DNA of 64,000 nucleotides from Actinomycetospora sp. NBRC 106375. GTDB lineage: Bacteria; Actinomycetota; Actinomycetes; Mycobacteriales; Pseudonocardiaceae. The DNA lies in assembly GCF_030269665.1 (NCBI RefSeq), contig NZ_BSTS01000005.1, forward strand, positions 62,001 through 126,000, read 5' to 3'. Below are positions 8,297 to 18,022 of the stretch, piece by piece. The stretch's first letter is position 1; each line of letters opens with the position of its first letter. The notes beneath the pieces were generated by a model, which had not been told where the DNA came from, searched no databases, and saw only the letters and a list, made by a program, of their open reading frames with translations. Both the position numbers and the translations under genes were made by a program.

Positions 8297-9589
8297 TCAC
8301 CACTCGGGCGGCACGGGCGGCACGGCGGGGTCCGCCTCGACGACCGGGATGTCCGAGGCCGTGTCGACCACGACCGAGCGCGCCGCGGAGTCGGCCGGGG
8401 CGCGCTCGGCGAGCGTCGCGAGCGCCCGCGCGGTCCCGACGTCGGCGCCCTCGGCCTCCGAGAGCAGCCACCGCACCTCGAGGAGGTCGCAGTAGGCCTG
8501 CACGGGCGTGCCGACGTGGCGCACGGCGGCGTGGGCGCGGCGCATGCCCGGCGCCAGCACGTCGTGGCGCCAGCTCGCGATCGCCTGCTCCTCGGTGATC
8601 CGGCGCTCCGGGTGCTCGCGGGCGATCGCGCGCTGGTGGGCGCGCAGGTCGCCGAGCAGGATGCGGGCCTGGCCCTCGCCCACCTCGAGGCCCGTCAGCT
8701 CCCGCAGGTAGCGGGCGTGGTGGTTGCGCTCGCCCACCGCGACGCGGAGCCGGACGACGCCGCCCTCGGTGTCCTCCGCCGGCGCCAGGCTCACCTCGTC
8801 GACGACGTAGCCCAGGTCGTTGAGCTCGCGGACCGTGCTCTCCACCCGGTAGCGGTCGCCGAACGCGAACTGGGCCTGGCCGTGCAGGACGTTCCAGAGC
8901 ACCTCGTAACGCGCCGGGAGCCCGGTCGCCTCCTCGATGAGCTGCTCCTCGATCTCGGGCGGGCGCCCGAGGCTCGCCGCGAGGTCGGTCATCCCCGAGG
9001 CCACGTTCTCCTCGAGGATCTCGAGGTCCTGGGCACGCTGCCCGTCCGAGAGCGACGGGTGCACCTCGCTGGTCTCGGCGTCGACGAGCCGGGCCGCGAA
9101 CAGCTGGCCGTCCCGGGAGAACAGCGTGTTGGCCAGCGAGCAGTCGCCCCAGTAGACGCCGTGGCGGTGCAGCTCGACGAGCAGCCCGACCATCGCGTCG
9201 AAGAGCCGGGCGCGCTGCGCGGGACGATTCGGGGGCAGCCGCGCGATGAGACGCCGGTACTGCCAGGAGCCGGTGAGGTAGCGGGTGAGCAGGATCGAGC
9301 AGTCCTCGCCGGGCTGGGTCACGAGGCCCGCGGGGCGGACGGCCGGCAGGCCCGCGGACTCGAGGTGGCGCAGCACGTCGAACTCGCGCGTCGCGATCCG
9401 CGGCGGCAGCTCCTTGAGGGCCCACAGGGTCCCGTCGACCTCGACGAAGCGCACGAGGTGGCGGCTGGGGCCGACGGGCAGCTCGCGCAGCGGGACCGCC
9501 GCGGGGTCCCACTCGCCGAGCGGCCGGTCCCACGGCAGCGCGAGCAGCCCCGGTGTCGGGGCGCGGAGACGAAGATCGGGTGCGGTCAT
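8297..9589 (-). CDS. DUF4032 protein, kinase-like
   Basis: A 430-residue protein. The first half has a degenerate protein-kinase or APH-like fold: a lysine in LWALKELP (about 59), LYxHG-like HRHGVYWGDCSLANTLF near 150, and LVDAET near 175 in place of DFG. These could bind nucleotide and Mg2+. The second half (from about residue 215) is the DUF4032 region with FGDRYRVESTVRELNDLGY. The start ATG overlaps the LacI stop by four bases, so the two are translationally coupled. Substrate unknown. The link with sugar regulation suggests a sugar or lipid-sugar kinase, which is only inference. Confidence 0.72.
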   Translation of the reverse strand: MTAPDLRLRAPTPGLLALPWDRPLGEWDPAAVPLRELPVGPSRHLVRFVEVDGTLWALKELPPRIATREFDVLRHLESAGLPAVRPAGLVTQPGEDCSILLTRYLTGSWQYRRLIARLPPNRPAQRARLFDAMVGLLVELHRHGVYWGDCSLANTLFSRDGQLFAARLVDAETSEVHPSLSDGQRAQDLEILEENVASGMTDLAASLGRPPEIEEQLIEEATGLPARYEVLWNVLHGQAQFAFGDRYRVESTVRELNDLGYVVDEVSLAPAEDTEGGVVRLRVAVGERNHHARYLRELTGLEVGEGQARILLGDLRAHQRAIAREHPERRITEEQAIASWRHDVLAPGMRRAHAAVRHVGTPVQAYCDLLEVRWLLSEAEGADVGTARALATLAERAPADSAARSVVVDTASDIPVVEADPAVPPVPPEW

Positions 9590-10635
9590 CGCGGTGCTCC
9601 CGGTGGTGCGGTCGTGCCGCGCAGCACGAGCCGGGTGGGCAGGGTCTCGGCGGGCGGGACCCGCTCGGTGAGCCCGCCGCGCAACGCCGCCAGGACCATC
9701 TGGCCGGCCCGCCGGCCCTGCTCGCGGACGGGCTGGGCCACGGTCGTGAGATCGGTGAGCGCGGCCAGGGGGTGGTCGTCGACGCCGATCACGGACAGGT
9801 CCCCGGGCACCCGCAGGCCGGCGCGGCGCAGGGTGCGGACCGCCCCGAGCGCGGTCTCGTCGTCGTGGGCGAAGACCGCGGTGGGCGGGGTGCGCAGCCC
9901 GAGCAGGCGGGCCATGCCGTCCGCGCCGCCCTCACCGCCCCACGGCACGGTGACCAGCAGCTCGTCGTCCGGTTCGATCCCGGCGTCGCCGAGCGCTGCC
10001 CGCCAGGCCGAGGTCCGCCCGTCGGGGTCCGGGGCGAGCTGACCCGCGTCCTCGACGGCGATCATCCCGATCCGCCGGTGGCCGAGGTGGAGCAGGTGGT
10101 CCATGGCCTGGCGTCCCGCCCGGTGGTCGTCGATGCCGACCGACGGGTAGGACGCGACCCGGCCGCCCGCGGCCACCACGGCGACCCCCAGGGACGCGAG
10201 GCGCTCGTGCTCGGCCTCGTCGACGGCGAAGGCCAGCACGACCACGGCGTCCACCTTGCGCCGGGCCGGCAGCCGGGCGAAGAAGGCCGTGCGCTCCTCG
10301 GGCCCGCCGACCCGGAACAGCACGAGGTCGAGATCGGCGCCGCGGAGCTCGCCCTCGAGGCCCTCGAGCAGCTCGCCGAAGAACCACCGCGACGGGTGCG
10401 GCACGAGCACCGCGACCCGGCCCGTCGGCCCCCCGGCGAGCCGGGCGGCCTCCGGGGAGGCGACGTAGTCGAGCTCCTCGGCCGCTTCCCGCACGCGGGC
10501 CCGGGTCGCCTCCGCGACGTGGGGGTGGTCGCCGAGGGCACGCGACGCCGTGGCCGCCGAGACCCCCGCCCGCCGGGCGACGTCGTCGAGCGTGGGACGG
10601 ACCGTCGCCCGCCCGTCGCTCGTGTCCCCGGTCAC
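9586..10635 (-). CDS. LacI family transcriptional repressor
   Basis: A 349-residue LacI-type regulator. The N-terminal helix-turn-helix (about residues 15-40, TLDDVARRAGVSAATASRAL) is followed by the hinge and a periplasmic-binding-protein-like ligand domain with typical segments (VGIDDHRAGRQAMDHLL, FAHDDETALGAVRTLRRAG, VIGVDDHPLAALTDLTTV). It is divergent from the sugar importer, and two matching palindromic operators lie in the gap, so it probably represses the importer and itself until a sugar binds. The gene for the DUF4032 protein follows with an ATGA overlap. Confidence 0.92.
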   Translation of the reverse strand: MTGDTSDGRATVRPTLDDVARRAGVSAATASRALGDHPHVAEATRARVREAAEELDYVASPEAARLAGGPTGRVAVLVPHPSRWFFGELLEGLEGELRGADLDLVLFRVGGPEERTAFFARLPARRKVDAVVVLAFAVDEAEHERLASLGVAVVAAGGRVASYPSVGIDDHRAGRQAMDHLLHLGHRRIGMIAVEDAGQLAPDPDGRTSAWRAALGDAGIEPDDELLVTVPWGGEGGADGMARLLGLRTPPTAVFAHDDETALGAVRTLRRAGLRVPGDLSVIGVDDHPLAALTDLTTVAQPVREQGRRAGQMVLAALRGGLTERVPPAETLPTRLVLRGTTAPPGAPR

Positions 10636-10657
10636 AGCAGTTCAGCATGGCACGGTG

Positions 10658-10673
10658 CTGGAAGCGCTTCCAG
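10658..10673. promoter_or_regulatory. LacI-type operator O1
   Basis: A perfect 16-base palindrome, CTGGAAGCGCTTCCAG, 23 bases upstream of the lacI start. It matches the GAAGCGCTTC type of operator bound by many LacI-family sugar repressors. Its place near the repressor start suggests autoregulation. Confidence 0.8.
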
Positions 10674-10755
10674 AGCTGCGGCGACGTGCCCCGGAAGGGG
10701 ATGCGCCGACGCTGCCCCAGATGTCCCATTGCGCTCGGTTCGTCGCTCTTCGTGC

Positions 10756-10784
10756 TTGACTTGTGAGACCTGTATCACCAGTCT
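10756..10784 (+). promoter_or_regulatory. Possible promoter of the sugar importer
   Basis: TTGACT at 10756-10761 resembles a -35 box; a weak -10 candidate (CAGTCT) follows after 17 bases. The second operator lies just downstream, where bound repressor would block transcription. The -10 match is poor. Confidence 0.35.
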
Positions 10785-10789
10785 CGCAC

Positions 10790-10803
10790 CGCAAGCGCTT
10801 CCA
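10790..10803. promoter_or_regulatory. LacI-type operator O2
   Basis: CGCAAGCGCTTCCA has the same AAGCGCTT core as O1, with an imperfect left arm. It is about 131 bases from O1 (centre to centre) and 29 bases before the importer's first gene. Two spaced sites could allow a DNA loop. Confidence 0.65.
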
Positions 10804-10831
10804 GCTCACAGCAGTGCGGGAGGGGAGACCG

Positions 10832-12133
10832 ATGCGAGGCCCACGACGGCGGCTCACCGCGGTGGCCGCCGCGATCGCGGTGATCGCCGCGCTGTCGGCG
10901 GCGTGCAGTTCCGCGCCGGCCGGCCCCCCGACGCTGACCTGGTACATCAACCCGGACGACGGCGGCCAGACCGAGATCGCGGCGCGCTGCACCGCCGCCG
11001 CGAACGGGCGCTACACGATCGCGACGTCGACGCTGCCGCGCCAGGCCTCCGAGCAGCGCCAGCAGCTCGTCCGGCGCCTGGCGGCCAACGACTCGTCGAT
11101 CGACATCATGAGCATCGACCCGCCCTACGTGCCCGAGTTCGCGCAGGCGGGCTTCCTGGCGCCGATGCCTCCGGCGGTCGACGCGGCCGCGCGCGAGGAC
11201 CGCGTGCCCAGCTCGATCGAGGCGTCGACCTGGCAGAACCGTCTCGTCGTCGTGCCGTTCTGGGCGAACACCCAGCTGCTCTGGTACCGCAAGGCGGCCG
11301 TCGCCGCGATGGGCCTCGACATGAGCCGGCCCGTCACCTGGGACCAGATCATCCAGGCGGCCGCGGCCAACCGGACCCAGATCGCCGCCCAGGGCGTGCG
11401 GGGCGAGTCGCTGACGGTGTGGGTCAACGCGCTCGTCGAGTCCGGCGGCGGCTCCATCATCACCAACGTCGGCGAGACCGACCCCGCGCTCATCCAGCTC
11501 GGCCTCACCGCGCCGCCCGGGATCGACGCCGCCCGCATCTTGCGGGAGTTCGGTGACGCCGGCGTCGCACCGCCCGGCTTCCCGACCGCGGACGAGGACA
11601 CCAACGCAGAGTCCTTCCAGTCCGGCTCGGCGGCGTTCATGGTCAACTACCCGTTCATCTGGGGGAAGGCCAAGTCCGGGGTCGAGGAGGGCACCCTCCC
11701 GCAGTCCGTTCCCGACGACTACGGCTGGGCGGTCTACCCGCGCACCTTGCCGGACCTACCCAGCGCGCCGCCGCTCGGCGGCATCAACCTCGGCGTGGGC
11801 GCCTTCAGCGAGCACCCGGACCTCGCCTACGAGGCGACGACCTGCATCTCGAACCCCGAGAACTCCGCCTACTACTTCGTCTCCAACGGCAACCCGTCCT
11901 CGCGGCTCTCGGTCTTCTCCGACCCGGCGGTGCTCGCGGAGTTCCCGATGGCCCCGGTCATCCGCGACTCGCTGACCCAGGCCGAGCCCCGCCCGCAGAC
12001 CGCCTACTACGCCGAGGTCTCCGGCGGCATCCAGCGGACCTTCCACCCGCCGGGAGCGGTCGTGCCCGGCGCCACCAACCAGGCGGCGACGGACCTCATC
12101 ACCGCGGTGCTGCGGAAGGAGGCACTCCTGTGA
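10832..12133 (+). CDS. Sugar ABC transporter solute-binding lipoprotein (LpqY-like)
   Basis: A 433-residue extracellular binding protein. The start MRGPRRRLTAVAAAIAVIAALSAAC is a lipoprotein signal with lipobox LSAAC, the lipid-bearing Cys at 25. The mature part has features of the trehalose-binding LpqY group: LPRQASEQRQQLVRRLAANDSS, EFAQAGF, ANTQLLWYR and a GGINLGVG segment. Substrate is probably trehalose, maltose or another glucoside. ATG 10832 was chosen for its GGGAGGGGA ribosome site and because the longer frame lacks a signal-like start. Its TGA overlaps the GTG of the first permease gene. Confidence 0.88.
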   Translation: MRGPRRRLTAVAAAIAVIAALSAACSSAPAGPPTLTWYINPDDGGQTEIAARCTAAANGRYTIATSTLPRQASEQRQQLVRRLAANDSSIDIMSIDPPYVPEFAQAGFLAPMPPAVDAAAREDRVPSSIEASTWQNRLVVVPFWANTQLLWYRKAAVAAMGLDMSRPVTWDQIIQAAAANRTQIAAQGVRGESLTVWVNALVESGGGSIITNVGETDPALIQLGLTAPPGIDAARILREFGDAGVAPPGFPTADEDTNAESFQSGSAAFMVNYPFIWGKAKSGVEEGTLPQSVPDDYGWAVYPRTLPDLPSAPPLGGINLGVGAFSEHPDLAYEATTCISNPENSAYYFVSNGNPSSRLSVFSDPAVLAEFPMAPVIRDSLTQAEPRPQTAYYAEVSGGIQRTFHPPGAVVPGATNQAATDLITAVLRKEALL

Positions 12134-13071
12134 CGACCACGGTCGAGAGAACCGAGGCGGTCGCCCCGGTCTCGAGCACGAGCGACAAGTCACGGGCCGA
12201 GCGGCGCCTCGGCTGGTACCTCGCGGGCCCCGCCTTCGCCGTGATGCTGCTGGTCACGGCCTACCCGATCGTCCAGGCGGTCTTCGACTCGCTGTTCGAC
12301 TACCGCCTCACCGACCCGCAGAACTCCGCATTCGTCGGCCTGGGCAACTACGGCGTGATCCTCACCGACTCGGTGTGGTGGACGTCGTTCGGCGTCACCG
12401 TGCTGATCACGGTCGTCACGGTGGCGGTCGAGCTCGTGCTCGGCTTCGCGCTGGCGCTGGTCATGCTCAACGCGCTGCGGGGCCTGCGCCCGGTCCTGCG
12501 CACGGTCATCCTCATCCCCTACGCGGTGATCACCGTGGTGTCGGCGTTCGCCTGGCAGTTCGCCTTCAGCGTGGACTCGGGCTTCGTGAACGCCTGGTTC
12601 TCGTTCCTCGGCACCACCGCCGACACCGACTGGTTCGGGACGCAGGGCTCGTCGCTGTTCGTCATCTGCCTGGCCGAGATCTGGAAGACGACACCGTTCA
12701 TCTCGCTGCTGCTGCTCGCCGGCCTCGCGCAGGTCCCGGACGTGCTGCAGGAGGCGGCGAAGGTCGACGGCGCGACGTGGTGGCAGCGGATGCGGCGGGT
12801 CACCCTGCCGAACATGAAGGCGGCGATCATGGTCGCGGTCCTCTTCCGCACCCTCGACGCGTTCCGCGTCTTCGACTCGGTGTTCGTCATGACCGCCGGC
12901 GCCAACAACACCGAGACCGTCTCGTTCCTCGCCTACCGCCAGACCATCGAGCGGGTGGAGATCGGGCTGGGCTCGGCGGTCTCGGTGCTCCTGTTCCTGT
13001 CCGTCGTGCTGATCAGCGTGCTGTTCATCAAGGGCTTCAAGGTCGATCTGTCCCAGGCGCGAGGGGAGTAG
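12130..13071 (+). CDS. Sugar ABC transporter permease (SugA/MalF-like)
   Basis: A 313-residue inner-membrane permease with about six transmembrane helices. The EAA loop that contacts the ATPase is clear near residue 210 (EAAKVDGATWWQRMRRVTLPNM). The start YLAGPAFAVMLLVTAYPIVQAVFDSLF is typical of the MalF/UgpA group. GTG at 12130 overlaps the stop of the binding-protein gene (GTGA), and the next permease begins two bases after its stop. All four importer genes therefore form one tightly coupled operon. Confidence 0.92.
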   Translation: MTTTVERTEAVAPVSSTSDKSRAERRLGWYLAGPAFAVMLLVTAYPIVQAVFDSLFDYRLTDPQNSAFVGLGNYGVILTDSVWWTSFGVTVLITVVTVAVELVLGFALALVMLNALRGLRPVLRTVILIPYAVITVVSAFAWQFAFSVDSGFVNAWFSFLGTTADTDWFGTQGSSLFVICLAEIWKTTPFISLLLLAGLAQVPDVLQEAAKVDGATWWQRMRRVTLPNMKAAIMVAVLFRTLDAFRVFDSVFVMTAGANNTETVSFLAYRQTIERVEIGLGSAVSVLLFLSVVLISVLFIKGFKVDLSQARGE

Positions 13072-13073
13072 CG

Positions 13074-13907
13074 ATGTCCACTCGCGAGAAGGTCGGCTGG
13101 GGGATCGGCGGCCTGGTCATCATCGTCTACTGCCTCTTCCCGGTGGCGTGGATCGTCTCCCTGTCGTTCAAGTCCTCCGACGACATCGCCAACGGGCAGT
13201 TCCTGCCCACCGTGTTCTCCGGCGCCAACTACGAGCAGATCCTCGTCGGCGACGCGGCCGGGCTCTTCCTCCCGGCGCTGGTGAACTCCTTCGGCATCTG
13301 CCTGATCGCCACGTTCGTCTCGTGCCTGCTGTCGATGTTCGCGGCCTACGCGATCGCCCGGCTGGACTTCCCGGGCAAGAAGCTCATCCTGTCCACCGCG
13401 CTGGCCGTGGCGATCTTCCCGGTGATCTCGATCGTCACGCCGCTGTTCAACCTCTGGCGCCAGATCGGGCTCTACAACACCTGGCCGGGCCTGATCATCC
13501 CGTACCTGTCGCTGACGCTGCCGATCTCGATCTGGACGCTCTCGGCGTTCTTCCGCGAGATCCCGTGGGAGATGGAGCAGGCCGCGCAGGTCGACGGGGC
13601 GACGCCGTGGCAGGCGTTCCGCAAGGTGATCGTGCCGCTGGCCGCGCCCGGTGTGTTCACCACCGCGATCATCGCGTTCTTCCTCGCCTGGAACGACTTC
13701 GTCTACGGCATCTCGCTGACCTCGACCGAGGCGGCCCGCCCGGTGCCGGCGGCGCTCGGTCTGTTCTCGGGCGCCTCGCAGTTCGAGTCGCCGAACGGCC
13801 CGATCGCGGCCGCCGCGGTGATCGTCACGATCCCGGTCGTGCTCCTCGTCCTGCTCTTCCAGCGGCGCATCGTCGCCGGTCTCACCAACGGCGCCGTGAA
13901 GGGATAG
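13074..13907 (+). CDS. Sugar ABC transporter permease (SugB/MalG-like)
   Basis: A 277-residue second permease. The EAA loop is near residue 175 (EQAAQVDGATPWQAFRKVIVPLAAPG), and the N-terminal helix runs VGWGIGGLVIIVYCLFPVAWIVSLS. About six membrane helices. It pairs with the SugA-like subunit to form the channel. ATG 13074 follows GAGGGGAG of the preceding gene's end at good distance; the longer open frame upstream is a shadow of the first permease. Confidence 0.92.
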   Translation: MSTREKVGWGIGGLVIIVYCLFPVAWIVSLSFKSSDDIANGQFLPTVFSGANYEQILVGDAAGLFLPALVNSFGICLIATFVSCLLSMFAAYAIARLDFPGKKLILSTALAVAIFPVISIVTPLFNLWRQIGLYNTWPGLIIPYLSLTLPISIWTLSAFFREIPWEMEQAAQVDGATPWQAFRKVIVPLAAPGVFTTAIIAFFLAWNDFVYGISLTSTEAARPVPAALGLFSGASQFESPNGPIAAAAVIVTIPVVLLVLLFQRRIVAGLTNGAVKG

Positions 13908-13911
13908 AACC

Positions 13912-15144
<1,233 letters not shown>

Positions 15145-15493
15145 CGGGGCTCTCCAGTTCGATCTCGCGGGAGTGTCACCAGCGGGGTCTGTCCGCCGGC
15201 TGGTAGCGGGCATCTCGTCGGGGAGTGTGCCGGCGCGAGCCCACAGCGACGTCCCGCCGAGGCGAGTGGCACGGTCGGCAGGCGGCCGAGGTCGTTGATC
15301 ATGCGGAACGTGCGACTCGGTCGCGAGTGGGCGCGCGCTCGTCGTCGAGGTTCAGTTACTGGCTGGTATCCCTCGCGAGGCGAGGGATACCAGCCAGTAA
15401 CCGGTCGACGCCCACACTGTCGTGGCGCCGGACCCGGTCAGGGCCGCGGAGTGCCGCCGGATCACCGACGCCGGAGGCCGGGGCGAGTGAGGC
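15145..15493. other. Gene-free gap with a long hairpin
   Basis: No convincing gene. Short frames crossing it have no family features. Near the operon end, ACCAGC (about 15178) can pair with GCTGGT (about 15199) as a weak hairpin. The main feature is the perfect 22-bp inverted repeat at 15355-15401. Confidence 0.6.
15355..15401. repeat. Perfect 22-bp inverted repeat with a 3-base loop
   Basis: The left arm (15355-15376, beginning GTTACTGGCTGGTATCCC) and the right arm (15380-15401) are exact reverse complements, separated by GAG. It lies between the importer operon and the convergent hydrolase gene, about 210 bases after the former and 93 bases after the latter. It could act as a two-way terminator, but it has no T-run and is longer than needed. 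No second copy was seen in the window. Confidence 0.85.
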
Positions 15494-16465
15494 TCAGAGC
15501 CGGTGCCAGGCCTGGGCGAGCTGGGAGGCGATCGGGGTGACGACGCGGCGGTCGTTCCAGTAGTACGGGTGGGCCAGCGGGGTCCAGCCGAGCCACCACG
15601 GTCCGACGTCGACGCGCCGGTCCTCGGACACCGCCTTCGACCAGCGCTCGCTGAGCGGGCGCAGGGGTGAGGCGATCACGTCGTCGGGGTCGTAGACGTT
15701 GACCCACTCGCCGCCCTGCTCCGGGTGGCGCCGGGCGAAGTCCGGGTGCGGCACGGCCAGCGGCTCGCCGAAGCCGGGATGGCGCTGCGCCCACAGCGCC
15801 AGCGGGCTGCCGAGCGTGTAGAACCAGCCGAACGTCTCCCCGCGCTCGAGCGGGGTGTCGCCGAGGGCGGCGGCGGCCTGCGGCGCCAGCGGTGTCCCCG
15901 TGGGCACGCCCTGCAGGTCGTAGAGGAAGTCGCTGGCGACGACGCTGCCCAGGCTGTGGCCCAGGACGGCGAGCGGCGCATCGCCGCCGGCCTTCGTCGC
16001 GAGCTCGTGCAGGGAGCCGGCGAGGATCTCCTGCACGTGCTCGTAGTGCCCGGTGCCGTCGCGGCCCGAGTGGTAGGCGACGGCGTCGCCGAGGTAGTGC
16101 ACGATCAGCCAGCGCAGGGTCGGGAAGTGCGCGTCGTCGAGTCCCGGCAGCCAGCGCAGGCCCGCGGTCGACGCGGCCGCGAGCAGCGCCGCGGTCGAGC
16201 CCTGGCTCGCGCGGGCGGCGAGGCCGTCGAGGATCCCGGCCAGCCGGCGGGTCCCCCGGCCGCCGATCCGGTCGCTGAGCGCCTCCTGGCCGGGCTCGAA
16301 CACCGGCGCCCAGAACGTCGGTTCGATCACCAGCGCGTCGTCGGCCGGGACCCCCGCGATGCGGGTGAACTCCTCGCGCAGCAGGGCCGTCGCCCGGACC
16401 GCGTACTGCTCCCCGGCGCTCTCGACGCCGTGCACCAACATGACGGCGAGCCTGCGACGCGTCAC
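15494..16465 (-). CDS. Alpha/beta-hydrolase fold protein, lipase-like
   Basis: A 323-residue cytoplasmic protein, MTRRRLAVMLVHGVESAG at the start. It has the lipase-type nucleophile elbow LAVLGHSLGSVVASDFLYDLQG in the middle, and LGSPLALWAQR after it. The catalytic acid and His are less clear (candidates YDPDDVI and PYYWND-near residues). Substrate unknown. Its GTG start at 16465 overlaps the stop of the cation exchanger gene (GTGA), so they are co-translated. The much longer frame upstream in the same phase is a shadow of the exchanger. Confidence 0.75.
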   Translation of the reverse strand: MTRRRLAVMLVHGVESAGEQYAVRATALLREEFTRIAGVPADDALVIEPTFWAPVFEPGQEALSDRIGGRGTRRLAGILDGLAARASQGSTAALLAAASTAGLRWLPGLDDAHFPTLRWLIVHYLGDAVAYHSGRDGTGHYEHVQEILAGSLHELATKAGGDAPLAVLGHSLGSVVASDFLYDLQGVPTGTPLAPQAAAALGDTPLERGETFGWFYTLGSPLALWAQRHPGFGEPLAVPHPDFARRHPEQGGEWVNVYDPDDVIASPLRPLSERWSKAVSEDRRVDVGPWWLGWTPLAHPYYWNDRRVVTPIASQLAQAWHRL

Positions 16466-17817
16466 TTCGACTCCGTCAGTTCGGCGTACGGGGTGCGGAA
16501 GCCGTCCTTGACCAGCGCTACGACGGCCTGCCGGCGCAGCACGAACAGCACGATCGCCGCGACGAGGTAGATGCCCGAGACGATGAGGAGCTCGGCCTCC
16601 TGGAGCGCCGCCGGGAGCGTCGCGGCCAGCACGAACTGGGCCAGGAAGAGCACGAGGAGGCTGAGCGCACCCAGGACCGTGATCGACAGCGTGACCAGCA
16701 GCGCGACGGCGAACAGCGACTGCGCCGCGGTGATCAGCAGTTCCTCGCGCTGGACCGCGTCCACCGGCAGGCCGTGCAGCGAACCCGCCGAGATCGCGAA
16801 CACGATCGGCAGGGTGCCGACGAGCAGCGACCACTGGTTGACCTTCGACGAGACGAGTGTGGCCAGCGCGTCGGTGGTCTTGAGCTGCCAGGCGTACAGG
16901 CCCGCGACGAGCAGCTCCGGGGCCTCCGAGGCGAGGGGCGCGAGCCACTGGACGAGGAAGAACTGGCTGATGCCGAGCTCGGTGCCGGTCTCGACGAGGG
17001 AGTCGGCGAAGGGCTCCGCGCACGCCACGATGATCAGGGCGGAGACCACGAAGAGGCCGATGTAACCGGTGCGGCGTCGCGGCGCCTCCATCCGGCCGAT
17101 CCACGCCGACGGCCCGATGAGGTCGGGGTCCTCGGCGGGTGCCTTCGAGACGCGGATGCTGTAGAGCACGAAGATGCCGACGAGGACGACGGTGTCGACC
17201 AGCGTGATGCTCTCGCGCAGCGGCAGGGTCAGCGAGTAGAGCGTCGCGACCAGCAGGAACACCAGCGGCACCGAGTCGGTGCGCATCAGCGTCACCGTGG
17301 TCGGACGACCCGGCTCGTGCGAGGTCCCGGCGCCGCCCGACTGCCCCGCGTCCGCGCCGCCGACCCGCAGGCGGATCGCCGCGAGCAGCACGACGAGCGC
17401 CCAGCCGACGCCGACGAGGATCCGGTTGGCGCCGGTCATGTTGGCGAGCGCGAGCCCGCAGGGCGACTGCTCGGCGGAGCCCGGTGGCAGGCACGTCGGG
17501 CCGTACTGGGCGTACGCGGCGCCGCCCTGGGCGGTGAAGACGAAGTCGACGGCGTACTCGGGCAGCACCGCCACCAGGGCGAGCAGCGCGATCGCGAGGC
17601 CGGCCGAGATGTCGACCTGCGCGGCCTCCGCCGCCCACGACAGCAGGAACGCGGCCCCGACGATCGCGACACCGAACAGCAGGGCGTCGACCGGCGGCGA
17701 GATGTGCAGGCCGCCGAACCGCAGCACGAGGCCGGGGACCGCGGCGGCCCCGGCCATCGCCACCAGCAGGGGGGAACGGTCGCCGCGACGGGTCGCGCCG
17801 GGGCTGCTGGTCGACAT
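16462..17817 (-). CDS. Sodium/calcium exchanger family membrane protein
   Basis: A 451-residue integral membrane protein with about 11-12 helices in two halves. Each half carries an alpha-repeat-like segment: LALVAVLPEYAVDFVFT in the first and APLASEAPELLVAGLYAW followed by LVSSKVNQWSLLVGT in the second. The Pro-Glu pairs and polar residues are the usual cation ligands of the CaCA superfamily, so it probably exchanges Ca2+ or another cation for Na+ or H+. The middle (about residues 170-200) is a cytoplasmic loop. The coupled hydrolase gene downstream is unexpected for this family. Confidence 0.82.
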   Translation of the reverse strand: MSTSSPGATRRGDRSPLLVAMAGAAAVPGLVLRFGGLHISPPVDALLFGVAIVGAAFLLSWAAEAAQVDISAGLAIALLALVAVLPEYAVDFVFTAQGGAAYAQYGPTCLPPGSAEQSPCGLALANMTGANRILVGVGWALVVLLAAIRLRVGGADAGQSGGAGTSHEPGRPTTVTLMRTDSVPLVFLLVATLYSLTLPLRESITLVDTVVLVGIFVLYSIRVSKAPAEDPDLIGPSAWIGRMEAPRRRTGYIGLFVVSALIIVACAEPFADSLVETGTELGISQFFLVQWLAPLASEAPELLVAGLYAWQLKTTDALATLVSSKVNQWSLLVGTLPIVFAISAGSLHGLPVDAVQREELLITAAQSLFAVALLVTLSITVLGALSLLVLFLAQFVLAATLPAALQEAELLIVSGIYLVAAIVLFVLRRQAVVALVKDGFRTPYAELTESK

Positions 17818-18022
17818 GTCCGTTTCTCTACCCCGCTCCCTGCTGCGGCACCCGCTCGACGCGCCCTTTCACATCCCGATCACGCCGGCACAGCGGGTCC
17901 CGGCGTCGAACGGCGGCACGTCGGCCCGCTGCCCAGGCGATTTGTCACGTCCCGCATTCTCCGGCACGGTGTCGTGCCGGCATCCCAGCCCGATCGCTCC
18001 CCGCTCCCCCGAGGTGGTTGCC

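Noticed and set aside
15225-15563. Small plus-strand frame across the hairpin gap
   Set aside because: It runs through the perfect inverted repeat and into the opposite-strand hydrolase gene, and has no recognisable features.
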